Shown: positions 1 to 5,897 of the stretch, piece after piece
Numbering within the stretch: position 1 is the stretch's first letter
How the letters are laid out: each line of letters opens with the position of its first letter
Assembly (NCBI GenBank): GCA_004525055.1
Contig: SPDF01000120.1
Location: 1-5,897, forward strand
Length of the DNA stretch: 5,897 nt
Direction: 5' to 3'
Source: Gemmatimonadales bacterium
GTDB lineage: Bacteria; Gemmatimonadota; Gemmatimonadetes; Gemmatimonadales; GWC2-71-9
The notes under the pieces: generated by a model
Database searches by the model: none
What the model was told of the DNA's origin: nothing
The model's input: only the letters and a program-made list of their open reading frames with translations
Position numbers and translations under genes: made by a program

Positions 1-1133
1 ACCAGTCGGTCGAACGCGGCGTTCTTGATCCTGGGGAGATGGGTGTAGAACTCGTCCTCGAGATCGGAAAGCTCGACCGTCCGCGCGCCGTGCTCGAACA
101 TCCCCTCGAGGACGTATTGCTCGTGCCGCTCCAGCGCTCGCCCATCCGGTTTCGGGTCCAACCGATGAAATACATACTCCTGATGCGTAAACAGGCCGAA
201 CAGCCGCTTCTCTTCCTTCTCCTCAATCTTCAAATGACCGTTGACGGCCAAGTCCACAATCGTGGCAGTAATGTCCCGCATGTCCACCGATTCGTCGATC
301 ATCGTCCCCGCCTCGGCGGGTGTCAGGCCCTTCGGTGGCTCGTACCGCACGCCGACGGGCCGTTCCTCCGGATCCCGGCCGACGCGGCGCCAGAGCGTGT
401 ACATCCCCAGGAACACGAGCACCGGCAGGCCGAGGGGCCAGTTGCTGGCAAAGAATCCCATTGCGTTGTCGACACCGGTCGGCTCCGCAATCACGCCCTT
501 GTTCCAGCCGACCACCGCCGTCACCCCCTCATGGAAGCCGAGGGGTTCCGCCATGGTCACCGAGACGGAGGCACCGTCAATGGCCACAGCAGCGTTCTGG
601 GAGGTGGACCCGTAGGCCCCGTCGAAGGCGATGGCCCGCACCCCTGTGACGCTGGATGGCAGGTCGATCCGGGCGGTGACCGCCTCGATCGGCACGTCCC
701 ACTCGTCACCAGTGATGTTCCAATACAACTCGTCGTGATCCTCGAAGAAGCGAAGCCCGTTGGTGGCACGATAGTGGAGGACGACCGTCTTGGTCGCGTT
801 GTTCGCGCCGGGTACCCAAAGCTTCAGCTTCAGATAATGACGCTCGCGTGAACGCTCCACCTTGAGCGGCGTGCCCTCACCATCGGTTGCGCTGATATCC
901 TCCAGCCGCAGTGTCCACGAGAACCCCTGCGGAGTCCGGTATTCCACCGGCACCGTCCGGTACACCCCGTTCCACTGACCGCTGAATGCCACCGTGATCT
1001 GTTCGGTGACGTCGACGACACCCTCGGGGTTGACACTGATACGCGCATCGAACTGCTTGATGGCCAGCGACCGCTGCGCCGTGGCCGGTGCCGCGAGGAG
1101 GACCAGCGCAAGGACGAGAGCGAGCCGCCTCAC
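1..1133 (-). CDS. DUF2207 (YciQ-like) secreted/membrane protein, C-terminus outside window
   Basis: Starting at GTG 1133 an uninterrupted frame runs to the left edge (377 complete codons, no stop). Residues 1-19 are a signal peptide (two Arg, then a Leu/Val/Ala-rich core and an ATA-Q cleavage site). Residues about 25-215 are the extracytoplasmic beta-rich DUF2207 domain: QFDARISVNPEGVVDVTE (27-44), SGQWNGVYRTVPVEY (51-65), and the family hallmark DELYWNITGDEWDVPIEAV (134-152). A membrane helix lies at about 231-250 and is followed by the conserved cytoplasmic stretch GRDPEERPVGVRYEPPKGLT (252-271), then EAGTMIDESVDMRDITATIVD (two parts, 274-294) and LAVNGHLKIEE. Family members are usually 550-650 residues with more membrane helices and often a glycine-rich tail, so roughly 200 residues are missing beyond the edge. 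The GTG overlaps the lemA TGA (GTGA), a sign of translational coupling. Function is unknown. Confidence 0.9.
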   Translation of the reverse strand, partial: MRRLALVLALVLLAAPATAQRSLAIKQFDARISVNPEGVVDVTEQITVAFSGQWNGVYRTVPVEYRTPQGFSWTLRLEDISATDGEGTPLKVERSRERHYLKLKLWVPGANNATKTVVLHYRATNGLRFFEDHDELYWNITGDEWDVPIEAVTARIDLPSSVTGVRAIAFDGAYGSTSQNAAVAIDGASVSVTMAEPLGFHEGVTAVVGWNKGVIAEPTGVDNAMGFFASNWPLGLPVLVFLGMYTLWRRVGRDPEERPVGVRYEPPKGLTPAEAGTMIDESVDMRDITATIVDLAVNGHLKIEEKEEKRLFGLFTHQEYVFHRLDPKPDGRALERHEQYVLEGMFEHGARTVELSDLEDEFYTHLPRIKNAAFDRL

Positions 1134-1687
1134 TGCTTTCCCTCCAGGTCGATGATCGGCACGGCACCTTCCTCCCGGTCGCTCAGGCCGAAGAACTCCG
1201 CCTCCTGGAACCGGAAGGCCCCTGCAACCAGGTTGGAGGGGAACTGTTGAATCTTGGTGTTCCGGTCCCGGACCACGGCGTTGTAATACCGTCGCGCGTT
1301 CTGGATATGATCTTCGATGTCCGTCAGGTTCGTCTGCAGGGACAGGTAGCTCTCGCCGGCCTGAAGCTCGGGATACGCCTCCGCCAGGACGAAGATCTGT
1401 CTCACTGCGCTGGCCAGCACCCGCTCGGCCTCCCCCGCAGCGGCCGGTCCCCCCGCGCGCACCGCCCGATTCCGCGCCTCCACCACCGCGTCGAGGGTGC
1501 CTCGCTCATAGCCCGCGTGCCCCTTCACCGTGGCGACAAGCGAGGGAATAAGATCGTGACGCCGCTTAAGCTGCACGTCGATGTCGGCCCAGGCGTTGTC
1601 AGTGAGCTGGCGAAGGCGCGTCAGGGCATTGAACGTGATGATGCCGTAGACCGACAGGGCGATGGCGAAAAGGACAAGAATGGTCAT
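1130..1687 (-). CDS. lemA: LemA family protein
   Basis: A 185-residue protein of typical LemA length. Residues 2-20 form one N-terminal membrane anchor; the rest is the LemA helical domain. Motifs seen in order: AWADIDVQLKRRHDLIPSL (32-50) with VKGHAGYE (54-61), AEAYPELQA (102-110), and ARRYYNAVVRDRNTKIQQFP (131-150) followed by SNLVA and EFFGL (164-168), all standard for the family. LemA proteins are widespread membrane-anchored helical bundles whose biochemical role is not established. The ATG at 1687 shares bases with the previous gene's stop (ATGA overlap); a weak AGGGG lies 10 bases upstream. The frame is open further upstream for 77 codons but this part overlaps the preceding gene and is not LemA-like. 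The stop overlaps the DUF2207 start by 4 bases, and this LemA-DUF2207 neighbourhood recurs in many genomes. The name is by family; orthology to a specific lemA is not claimed. Confidence 0.95.
   Translation of the reverse strand: MTILVLFAIALSVYGIITFNALTRLRQLTDNAWADIDVQLKRRHDLIPSLVATVKGHAGYERGTLDAVVEARNRAVRAGGPAAAGEAERVLASAVRQIFVLAEAYPELQAGESYLSLQTNLTDIEDHIQNARRYYNAVVRDRNTKIQQFPSNLVAGAFRFQEAEFFGLSDREEGAVPIIDLEGKQ
1141..1145 (-). promoter_or_regulatory. Ribosome binding site of the DUF2207 gene
   Basis: GGAGG on the minus strand, 7 bases before the GTG at 1133, located inside the last codons of lemA. It supports the GTG as the true start and the signal peptide that follows. Confidence 0.8.
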
Positions 1688-2103
1688 GGTATTCGATCCC
1701 CTGCGACAGCGGTGCCGTGCGGTCGTGAGGCGAGAAGTGTGATGACGATAATCCCGATCGGGCCGACGAGCATGACCCAGAGGGGGTGCGGGATCAGCCA
1801 GAGATTGTACAGGGTAGCCGAGAGGATCACGCCGCCGACAACCAGACCTGGCCACCGGGCGTCGCTCCGGGCGATGCGCGCAGCAGTGGACGACCCGACC
1901 CCGGCGCCGAGAAACCACGCCGCGAGGACGAAGAGGAAGGTCCCGAGCGGCATTAAGGGAATGGCGGCAGCAATGGAGGCGGGATCAGTCGGGTCCATGC
2001 CTGCCGGGGGCGGAATCAATCGGTGCCCGAGGGTCTGGACCAATCCGACCAGCAGGATCGCGACGACTAGGCCGACGAACGCACCAAGAATTGAACGGCC
2101 CAT
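1684..2103 (-). CDS. Four-helix membrane protein of unknown function
   Basis: A 139-residue hydrophobic protein. Four membrane segments are visible at about 4-23, 49-72, 84-104 and 106-125. Between helices 1 and 2 is a polar, proline-rich loop, GHRLIPPPAGMDPTDPASI (26-44), and helix 2 ends in glycine-rich GAGVGSSTAARIAR (66-79). The short turn YNLWLIPHPLW (99-109) links helices 3 and 4. From memory these features recur in small uncharacterised membrane proteins of many bacteria, but I cannot name a family with a known function. The start is well supported by AGGAGG 5 bases upstream. Its TGA stop overlaps the lemA start as ATGA, so the two are probably translationally coupled. The open frame continues upstream for 75 codons over the permease tail, but that extension is arginine/tryptophan-rich shadow sequence and is not part of the gene. 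Confidence 0.85.
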   Translation of the reverse strand: MGRSILGAFVGLVVAILLVGLVQTLGHRLIPPPAGMDPTDPASIAAAIPLMPLGTFLFVLAAWFLGAGVGSSTAARIARSDARWPGLVVGGVILSATLYNLWLIPHPLWVMLVGPIGIIVITLLASRPHGTAVAGDRIP

Positions 2104-2108
2104 GTGTC

Positions 2109-2114
2109 CCTCCT
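2109..2114 (-). promoter_or_regulatory. Strong ribosome binding site of the four-helix protein gene
   Basis: AGGAGG on the minus strand, 5 bases upstream of the ATG at 2103, within the 19-base gap after the permease stop. It fixes the start of the 139-residue protein and argues against the longer open frame that runs back into the permease gene. Confidence 0.85.
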
Positions 2115-2122
2115 GGACGGGG

Positions 2123-3409
2123 TCAGTGATCGCCTCGGGAAGCGGCGAGCCATGCCAGCCAGCCGATGGCCAGCACGACCGCCAATTGTATGATATCCCC
2201 CCACGGCCGTGATGCCAGCAGTCCGAGGCCCACCAGGATGCAGGCGATCGCCAGCACGCCTCCGCCGGGGGCAAGGAAGGCGGCGGGTGCCCGGCCGGCG
2301 GTCCGCCGCAGCACCGGCAAGGCCGCACAGGTCACGATATAGACGATGACCCGGAGGCCGACCGTGATCGACACGGCGGAGGCAAACGTCGTCACGAGCG
2401 TAAAGAGCAGCATCCCGACGGCCGAAACGATGAGCCCGATGTACGGGGTCTGGTAGTGCGGATGGACGGCGGCGATACGTGCGGGGAGCTGGTTGCGTTC
2501 CGCCATGGCGAAGGGCATCCGGCCCGCACCGAGCAGGATCGCGTGGGCCACACCGAGCGTGGAGAGCAGCGCGCCGACCACCATGACCAGGGCCCCGGCT
2601 CGCCCGAAGGTCCGTTCGGCGGCATCGGCGAGGGGCCGCGCCGACTGGCCCAGGTCGGGCAAGGTCCCCACCGCCACGATCTGCACGCCGACGTAGATCG
2701 CCGCCACGACCATCAAGCCCGCCAGGAACGCGTAGGGAATCGTCCGGTCAGGATCTCGCACTTCACCGCTGGGGACACCGAGCACCTCAAACCCGCTGAA
2801 GGCGTAAATCGCCAGGAGCACGGCCCCGGCGAGGGCCGCCGGGGTCGGCGGCGCACTCGGCACCAGCAGCGCGGTATCGACATAGAAGAGGCCGACGAGG
2901 ATGAAGAGCGCGAGCGGGATCAGCTTGGCGAGGGTGAAGATGTTGTTGACGGTGCCCGCCCGCCGGACGCCGAGGATATTGACCACGGTCAGGCCGGTGG
3001 CGATCGTGGCGATGATGACCACCCGCGACGGGCCGGTTGACAGTGTGGGGGCAAACCATCCGAGATAGTCGACGAACAGATTCGTCACGGCCGCGAATCC
3101 GCCCAGTTGCGTCACCCACATCAGCCAGCCGACCTCGAATCCGACGGCGGAGCCGAAGGTCTCGTAGGCGTAGAGGTAGGGTCCTCCAGTGTCTTTAAAC
3201 GCACTGCCCACTTCGGCGAAGCAGAGGGTGATGCCGAGGACCACCAGCCCGGCGAGGACAATGGCCCAGATGCTCCATGGGCCGACGGCCAGGTAGAGGA
3301 CGGCCGGAATACCGAAGATGCCGCCCCCGATGACCCGGTTGACGGCGAAGGCGGTGAGATCGCGGCGCCCGAGGGCGCGGACGAGCATCGGGCGGGGGGT
3401 TGTGGCCAC
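2123..3409 (-). CDS. APC-superfamily amino acid permease
   Basis: A 428-residue integral membrane protein with about 12 predicted helices (roughly 18-41, 46-66, 90-113, 128-147, 158-177, 193-215, 228-250, 272-294, 322-342, 346-366, 383-400, 405-424), the usual size and topology of amino acid/polyamine/organocation transporters. Family marks are the unwound helix-1 motif RVIGGGIFGIP (25-35), which contacts the substrate's amino and carboxyl groups in known members, and the helix-6 region YAFSGFEVLGVPSGEVRDP followed by DRTIP (202-225); HPHYQTPYIGLI (316-327) is the usual entry to helix 9. It probably imports or exchanges an amino acid across the inner membrane; the substrate cannot be assigned. 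The start is uncertain: GTG at 3409 is the first possible start after an in-frame stop but its GAGG lies only about 1 base away; ATG at 3388 (residue 8) has no clear ribosome binding site. Either start keeps helix 1 complete. It is followed after 19 bases by the next gene. Confidence 0.9.
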   Translation of the reverse strand: MATTPRPMLVRALGRRDLTAFAVNRVIGGGIFGIPAVLYLAVGPWSIWAIVLAGLVVLGITLCFAEVGSAFKDTGGPYLYAYETFGSAVGFEVGWLMWVTQLGGFAAVTNLFVDYLGWFAPTLSTGPSRVVIIATIATGLTVVNILGVRRAGTVNNIFTLAKLIPLALFILVGLFYVDTALLVPSAPPTPAALAGAVLLAIYAFSGFEVLGVPSGEVRDPDRTIPYAFLAGLMVVAAIYVGVQIVAVGTLPDLGQSARPLADAAERTFGRAGALVMVVGALLSTLGVAHAILLGAGRMPFAMAERNQLPARIAAVHPHYQTPYIGLIVSAVGMLLFTLVTTFASAVSITVGLRVIVYIVTCAALPVLRRTAGRAPAAFLAPGGGVLAIACILVGLGLLASRPWGDIIQLAVVLAIGWLAWLAASRGDH

Positions 3410-3445
3410 ACCTCAATGTAGCCCTCGGTGAGGCGGGCGGGAGGG
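3410..3445. other. Short spacer between the PAS and permease genes
   Basis: Thirty-six bases. It carries a 4-bp inverted repeat (CCTC/GAGG, 3423-3433), too weak to be a terminator, and no recognisable promoter, so read-through from the PAS gene into the permease gene is the simplest reading. Confidence 0.35.
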
Positions 3446-3895
3446 TCAGACCAGCTGCTGGTACGTCAGGACGGTGATGGCGAGGTAGTCGGTGCGGGGA
3501 ACGACGGTCGAGAGAACCGGAGCGGTCAGACCGGCGCCGTCGCTACGACGAAAGGTGATTTCCCGGGCGATCGCCGTCGGGTGTCCGTTTCCGGGTGACG
3601 CATCGCCGATGACGAGTCCCCGCTCCCCACTCAGCCGGAACAGTTCTCCGGACGAGCCGTATCCCAGCAACTCCACAAAGGCGCGATTGGCGAGGAGGGG
3701 CAAGGCGTTGCTGTCGAGGAGACAGAGCGGATGCGGGGCCTGATCCAGCAGGGAGCGGAGGAGTTCACGGTCGTGCCGCAGGGTGTCCTCCACCCTGCGG
3801 CGCTCCGCCGCGGCCTGCTTGAGATCGGCCACCTGCTTGCGGAGGTCGGTGTTCTCGTTAACAAGTTCTTGCTTGCTTCGGTGCTGATCCCGCAT
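3446..3895 (-). CDS. Small coiled-coil plus PAS domain protein
   Basis: A 149-residue soluble protein without signal peptide or membrane segment. Residues about 5-50 are charged and helical with heptad-spaced hydrophobics (L11, L18, V22, L25), followed by RRRVEDTLRHDRELLRSLLD, the type of signalling helix that commonly precedes PAS domains in sensor kinases. Residues about 47-149 form a PAS fold: DQAPHPLCLLDSNALPLLAN followed by RAFVELLGYGSSGEL is the characteristic first half, and the segments around ITFRRSDG, TAPVLSTVVP and LAITVLTY look like its late beta strands. The protein ends right after the last strand, so there is no histidine kinase, GGDEF or DNA-binding output; it probably acts by dimerising with or docking on a partner. 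Ligand cannot be read from sequence. It sits 81 bases after the glucan synthase-type gene and 36 bases before the permease gene. Domain call good; biological role unknown. Confidence 0.8.
   Translation of the reverse strand: MRDQHRSKQELVNENTDLRKQVADLKQAAAERRRVEDTLRHDRELLRSLLDQAPHPLCLLDSNALPLLANRAFVELLGYGSSGELFRLSGERGLVIGDASPGNGHPTAIAREITFRRSDGAGLTAPVLSTVVPRTDYLAITVLTYQQLV
3775..3801. repeat. Perfect 11-bp inverted repeat inside the PAS gene
   Basis: GCCGCAGGGTG (3775-3785) and CACCCTGCGGC (3791-3801) are exact reverse complements separated by 5 bases. On the mRNA this gives a GC-rich stem with a GAGGA loop, starting about 95 bases after the start codon, in the segment encoding the signalling helix. 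No U-tract follows, so it is not a standard terminator. Confidence 0.7.
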
Positions 3896-3976
3896 GAATG
3901 ACCCCTACTCGTCGTCGGCCGGACCGCGATGGACGCGCTTTCCATTCTGACGAGTGGGAGGGCGGAAGTCGCACAG
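3896..3976. other. Intergenic spacer between the GH94 gene and the PAS gene
   Basis: This 81-base gap is the longest non-coding stretch in the window and the most likely place for a promoter serving the downstream genes. I see no convincing -35/-10 pair. ACTCGTC at 3907-3913 and GACGAGT at 3949-3955 form a 7-bp inverted repeat, extendable by two more pairs past one mismatch, but the loop is 35 bases and no T-run follows on the minus strand, so it is not a good intrinsic terminator. Confidence 0.4.
3902..3906 (-). promoter_or_regulatory. Ribosome binding site of the PAS gene
   Basis: On the minus strand AGGGG lies 6 bases upstream of the ATG at 3895. This supports that ATG as the start of the PAS protein rather than the overlapping longer frame in another register. 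Confidence 0.5.
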
Positions 3977-5897
3977 TCACGATTTGGAACGCGCGTTCGC
4001 CCTGCCTGCCACCACAACCTCATGCCGCCCTCCATCATCCACCAAGCGGATGACGCCGTCTGCCATCGAAACGCCATCGATGGTCACGTCGGCATCATGC
4101 TCCCGGATCTCGGCTGGGCGTTCTACCCGGATCGCATAGAGGCTGCCACCAAACCGGTAGTCGATCTCGAACCGCTCCCACGCCACTGGCACGCTCGGCA
4201 CGATGATCAAGGTGTCGCCACGCTTGGTGACGCCGAGCAGCGATTCCAAGCCGACCCGGTACATCCAACTTGCCGACCCGGTATACCATGTCCAGCCGCC
4301 CCGCCCCACGTGCCCGGGCGCGGTATAGACATCCGCCGCCACGACGTAGGGCTCGACCTGGTAGACCGCGACGCCCTCCGCGGTGGCCGTGTGGGTGAGC
4401 GGGTTGAGCATGCGGTAGAGCCTGTGGGCCCGATCCCCGTCGCCCATCAGCGCGGTAGCCTGCACCGTCCATAGCGCGGCGTGGGTGTACTGCGCACCAT
4501 TCTCCCGCACGCCGGGCAGGTATCCCTTGATGTAGCCAGGATCGTGCGAGCCGCGGTCAAAGGGCGGCGTCAGCAGCATGACCAACCCAGCCTCCTCGTT
4601 CACCAGGTGCTCGTGCACCGAAGCCATGGCTTGTGCCTGCCGGGTCGAACTGCCCGCCCCCGAAATGACGCTCCAGCTCTGGGCGATCGCATCGATTTGG
4701 CACTCCGTGCTCGTCGCCGACCCGAGCGGTGTATCGTCGTCGTAGTACGCCCGGCGATACCAGGCACCGTCCCAGGCATGTCGCTCCACCGCCGCAGTGT
4801 AGCCGTCGGCGTGGCCCCGCATCTCCTCCGCGGCCGCCGCATCGCCGCGCAGGTCGGCTTGCTCCGCAAACCGTCGGCAGGTGGCAATCAGGAACCACGC
4901 CAGCCACACGCTCTCTCCCCTCCCGTCCACACCGACGCGGGAGAAGCCATCATTCCAGTCGCCGGTGCCAATCAGCGGCAATCCATGCGACCCGCGGGTA
5001 CATGCCCGCCGCAACGCGCGCAGACAATGCTCGTAGAGGGTTCCTCGCTCGTCGCTGGGTTCCGGCGCATCGTAGATTTCGAGCTCTCCAGGCTGCAATG
5101 GCCGCATCGACAGAAAGGGCACCGACTCGTCCAGCACGGACCTATCGCCGGTGGTGCGAAGATAGTGATCGACCGCGTGCGGTAACCACACCAGGTCATC
5201 TGAAATGCGGGTCCGGACGCCGCGCCCGTTGTGCGGATGCCACCAATGCTGCACATCGCCTTCGAGGAACTGCCGCGCCGCCGCCCGCAACAGATGCGCT
5301 CTCGCCAGTGCCGGCTCGGCGTACACCAACGCCATCGCGTCCTGCAGCTGATCACGGAATCCGTATGCCCCGCTGCTCTGGTACAACCCCATCCGCGCCC
5401 ACATCCGGCTCGACAGCGCCTGGTACATCGTCCAGCGATTGAGCATCACATCGAGCTGGGGATCGGGCGTGCGCACCGTGATGGTGCCGAGCCGGTCCTC
5501 CCACGCATCGACGTTCGCGTCGATCGCGCCGCGGACCGCGATGGCCGTGCCAAAGCGCGCCAGCGTCTGTCGGGCGGCCGCGTCGCTCTGGGCCGCGCCG
5601 AGTACCACGGCAACCTCACGGCTCTCCCCCGGTTCGAGGGCCATGGAGAATTGCAGCGCGGCACAGGGATCAAATCCGAGTCCGGCGTGGTCGCTGAGCG
5701 TCTCCCGCCGCAGGGCGGCGGGATCGGCCAGATCGCCGTGCCGGCCGATGAATTCACGCCGATCGGCGGTGTGCGACTCCACGGATGCGGTCACCCCCAG
5801 AAACGCCACGTGCCCCGAAAAGTCCGGATCGAAGGAGTTGCGAGCGAGGATGGCCGCATGCTCTGCCACGAACTGTGTCTGTAGATGATGGGAGGTA
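3977..5897 (-). CDS. Cyclic beta-1,2-glucan synthase-type protein, C-terminal GH94 phosphorylase module (5' part outside window)
   Basis: The frame stays open to the right edge, so the 639 visible residues are the C-terminal end of a longer protein; the GTG codon at 5869 is internal, not a start. The fragment has the order of the GH94 half of NdvB/ChvB/Cgs: an N-terminal beta-sandwich (about 1-130), an (alpha/alpha)6 barrel (about 140-510) and a C-terminal beta domain. Recognisable motifs, numbered from the edge, are QHWWHP..GRGVRTR (216-230), GTGDWNDG (310-317; the first Asp of DWND is the general acid in characterised GH94 enzymes), GYIKGYLPGVRENG (454-467), a following YTHAALW, and GGWTWYTGSASWMYRVG (533-549), a stretch that helps bind phosphate in the family. 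In Brucella Cgs this module trims glucan chains by phosphorolysis and so controls ring size, while an upstream membrane GT84 module polymerises from UDP-glucose. That upstream part is not seen here, so a stand-alone 1,2-beta-oligoglucan phosphorylase is a less likely alternative. An ndvB-like symbol is plausible but withheld because the synthase half is missing. Confidence 0.9.
   Translation of the reverse strand, partial: TSHHLQTQFVAEHAAILARNSFDPDFSGHVAFLGVTASVESHTADRREFIGRHGDLADPAALRRETLSDHAGLGFDPCAALQFSMALEPGESREVAVVLGAAQSDAAARQTLARFGTAIAVRGAIDANVDAWEDRLGTITVRTPDPQLDVMLNRWTMYQALSSRMWARMGLYQSSGAYGFRDQLQDAMALVYAEPALARAHLLRAAARQFLEGDVQHWWHPHNGRGVRTRISDDLVWLPHAVDHYLRTTGDRSVLDESVPFLSMRPLQPGELEIYDAPEPSDERGTLYEHCLRALRRACTRGSHGLPLIGTGDWNDGFSRVGVDGRGESVWLAWFLIATCRRFAEQADLRGDAAAAEEMRGHADGYTAAVERHAWDGAWYRRAYYDDDTPLGSATSTECQIDAIAQSWSVISGAGSSTRQAQAMASVHEHLVNEEAGLVMLLTPPFDRGSHDPGYIKGYLPGVRENGAQYTHAALWTVQATALMGDGDRAHRLYRMLNPLTHTATAEGVAVYQVEPYVVAADVYTAPGHVGRGGWTWYTGSASWMYRVGLESLLGVTKRGDTLIIVPSVPVAWERFEIDYRFGGSLYAIRVERPAEIREHDADVTIDGVSMADGVIRLVDDGGRHEVVVAGRANARSKS

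Noticed and set aside
39..851. Plus-strand open frame of 270 codons, with smaller overlapping frames
   Set aside because: It is fully antisense to the DUF2207 gene, whose signal peptide, hallmark motifs and ribosome binding site are clear. The predicted protein has no recognisable features.
1688..1918. N-terminal extension of LemA by 77 residues
   Set aside because: It overlaps the four-helix gene and is Arg/His-rich shadow sequence; LemA proteins begin with the membrane anchor seen right after the ATG at 1687.
1088..2212. Long plus-strand open frame of 374 codons
   Set aside because: It runs antisense to DUF2207 start, lemA and the four-helix gene, all of which have family matches or strong start signals. 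The product is compositionally odd, rich in Arg, Pro and Gly, with no domain. This is a usual by-product of GC-rich coding DNA.
2104..2328. N-terminal extension of the four-helix protein
   Set aside because: The extension overlaps the end of the permease gene in another frame, is rich in Trp, Pro, Ser and Cys, and the ATG at 2103 has an ideal AGGAGG in front of it.
2824..2844. 8-bp inverted repeat CCCCGGCG/CGCCGGGG inside the permease gene
   Set aside because: It lies in a very GC-rich stretch encoding alanine/proline/glycine-rich sequence, where such repeats arise easily; nothing links it to regulation.
3904..3958. Inverted repeat as a transcription terminator after the GH94 gene
   Set aside because: The core is only 7 bp, the loop is 35 bases and no T-run follows on the minus strand.
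3631..4077. Minus-strand open frame of 148 codons across the PAS start and the GH94 end
   Set aside because: It overlaps two genes with clear domains, has no motif and no proper start context.
4074..4083. Palindrome CCATCGATGG near the end of the GH94 gene
   Set aside because: A single 10-base palindrome inside coding sequence with no second copy or gene start nearby; expected by chance.

Overview
This is a GC-rich bacterial window in which every supported gene lies on the minus strand, so the genes read from right to left. Coding density is very high: the only gaps are 81, 36 and 19 bases, and two gene junctions overlap by 4 bases. GTG is used as a start at two positions. No tRNA, rRNA, CRISPR array or insertion sequence is visible. 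The gene families present (cyclic-glucan-synthase-type GH94, LemA, DUF2207, APC permease) are spread over several Gram-negative-type, high-GC phyla, so the sequence alone does not place the organism.

Layout in transcription order. (1) 5897-3977: the C-terminal part of a large enzyme, cut by the right edge, that closely matches the GH94 phosphorylase module at the end of cyclic beta-1,2-glucan synthases (NdvB/ChvB/Cgs). (2) 3895-3446: a small stand-alone protein made of a coiled coil and one PAS domain, with no output domain. (3) 3409-2123: a 12-helix amino acid permease of the APC superfamily. (4) 2103-1684: a 139-residue, four-helix membrane protein of unknown function. (5) 1687-1130: a LemA-family protein. 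(6) 1133 to the left edge: a DUF2207 (YciQ-like) secreted/membrane protein, cut by the left edge. Genes 4, 5 and 6 are joined by ATGA and GTGA stop/start overlaps, and gene 4 follows gene 3 after only 19 bases that hold a near-ideal ribosome binding site. Genes 3-6 therefore look like one translationally linked membrane-protein operon. The PAS gene could be its first member or a separate unit.

Working picture (inference): the right end belongs to synthesis of an osmoregulated periplasmic or cell-surface glucan, and the left part is a membrane/envelope module built around the recurrent LemA-DUF2207 pair. Nothing here is clearly a new defence or mobile system. The most notable items are the tightly coupled four-gene membrane operon with two uncharacterised families plus a small unknown protein, the orphan PAS protein, and an 11-bp perfect inverted repeat inside the PAS gene.
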